Origin: JAIRTY01 sp050257395
GTDB taxonomy: Bacteria > Actinomycetota > Actinomycetes > Streptosporangiales > Streptosporangiaceae
Length of the DNA: 5,816 bases
Assembly: GCA_050257395.1 (NCBI GenBank)
Contig: JBLMWU010000269.1
Location: 1 to 5,816 of the forward strand
Direction: 5' to 3'
Shown here: in pieces, positions 5,508 through 5,816 of the stretch
Position numbering within the stretch: position 1 is the first letter of the stretch
Layout: the number at the start of each line of letters is the position of its first letter
Program-made: the position numbers and the translations under genes
Notes under the pieces: generated by a model
The model's database searches: none
Seen by the model: the letters and a program-made list of their open reading frames with translations, nothing else
Told to the model about the DNA's origin: nothing

Positions 5508-5679
5508 TGCGCCGTGTTCTGGTGCAGTCCGCCATGGCCAGGCACAGCCGCAGATCGCCGTCGAGGCAATCGTGGCTGGTCAGGTCGGCCAGGCAAGTCC
5601 ACTAGACCTGTGGCCCCTTTGGCGGGCTGGGCCGTTCAGGCGCGTCCAATACATCCTGTCCGCCGGAGCCAATCTACAC
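5508..5679 (+). other. Long 5' leader of rpsA
   Basis: About 172 untranslated bases lie between the predicted start site and the ATG. Short stems can be drawn: CAGGTC (5581-5586) with GACCTG (5605-5610), and GGCCC (5612-5616) with GGGCC (5629-5633). GGCGG (5621-5625) could also pair with CCGCC (5660-5664) right beside the weak ribosome binding site GGAG (5665-5668). A second TAGACC box at 5603-5608 might be a minor -10, but it has no good -35. I recognise no known riboswitch. Autoregulation of S1 synthesis through its own leader is known in E. coli; whether it applies here is inference. Confidence 0.45.
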
Positions 5680-5816
5680 ATGACGAGCAGCACTGAGGCC
5701 AGCCCGACCCCCAAGGTAGCGGTCAACGACATCGGGTCCGAGGAGGCCTTCCTCGCCGCGATCGATGAGACCATCAAGTACTTCAATGACGGCGACATCG
5801 TTGAGGGAACCGTCGT
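5680..5816 (+). CDS. rpsA: 30S ribosomal protein S1, N-terminal part
   Basis: Only the first 45 complete codons are in the window. After a short Ser/Thr-rich tail comes V-A-V-N-D-I-G-S-E-E-A-F-L-A-A-I-D-E (13-30), then T-I-K-Y-F-N-D-G-D-I-V-E-G-T-V (31-45). This is the diagnostic start of actinobacterial S1, and the first S1 RNA-binding repeat opens at about residue 38. S1 binds mRNA at the 30S subunit and helps start translation. The ATG is preceded by GGAG at an 11-base distance, rather weak for so highly expressed a gene. Its position just after polA matches the polA-rpsA order known from Mycobacterium tuberculosis. The gene continues beyond the right edge. Confidence 0.96.
   Translation, partial: MTSSTEASPTPKVAVNDIGSEEAFLAAIDETIKYFNDGDIVEGTV

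Noticed and set aside
5534..5605. A 23-codon ATG frame (Arg/Ser-rich) in the rpsA leader, possible upstream ORF
   Set aside because: There is no Shine-Dalgarno and no runs of a regulatory amino acid; a frame this short is expected by chance. It would be worth reopening only if conserved in relatives.
4704..5696. A 330-codon plus-strand frame overlapping the polA 3' end and the intergenic region
   Set aside because: It is the alternate frame of polA continuing by chance to the rpsA start; it is Arg/Ala/Gly-rich and has no motif.
1..5816. A new defence, mobile or biosynthetic system
   Set aside because: There is no transposase, integrase, repeat array, nuclease-effector pair or biosynthetic cluster. 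Every substantial frame is assigned to a known family, and the locus is mainly housekeeping.

Overview
This is a chromosomal window from a high-GC Gram-positive bacterium, most likely a filamentous or soil actinomycete. The coding regions end almost every codon in G or C. The PolA and ribosomal protein S1 sequences are of actinobacterial type, several start codons are GTG, and polA appears to have a leaderless promoter. I cannot name a genus from sequence alone.

Layout, left to right. (1) Bases 1-829 hold a leftward two-gene unit: a hotdog-fold acyl-CoA thioesterase (326-829), whose stop codon overlaps by one base the start of a DUF554 membrane protein (326 down to the window edge, cut off after 108 residues). 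(2) Bases 830-1121 are a divergent intergenic region. It has an 11-bp perfect inverted repeat, a 16-bp palindrome beside the thioesterase ribosome binding site, and candidate promoters in both directions. (3) Bases 1122-2495 encode a secreted aldose 1-epimerase (GalM fold) with a signal peptide, all catalytic residues, four cysteines and a TTA leucine codon at codon 5. (4) Bases 2496-2622 carry two strong GC hairpins that probably end the epimerase transcript, followed by a -10 box placed so that polA mRNA would begin at its GTG codon. (5) Bases 2623-5397 encode a full-length DNA polymerase I with an intact 5' nuclease and polymerase but a degenerate proofreading domain. (6) Bases 5398-5679 contain an imperfect stem after polA, a near-consensus housekeeping promoter and a leader of about 170 nt. 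(7) rpsA (ribosomal protein S1) starts at 5680 and runs off the right edge.

polA next to rpsA is a known actinobacterial housekeeping arrangement (DNA repair and Okazaki-fragment processing beside translation initiation). The genes are expressed separately rather than as one operon: each rightward gene has its own upstream signals. The extracellular sugar epimerase does not obviously belong to this set and looks like an accessory gene placed between the thioesterase and polA.

I see no CRISPR array, transposon, phage module, tRNA, toxin-antitoxin pair or convincing new multi-gene system. The points most worth a second look are regulatory (TTA codon, inverted repeat, leaderless polA, rpsA leader) and natural sequence features of the two large proteins.
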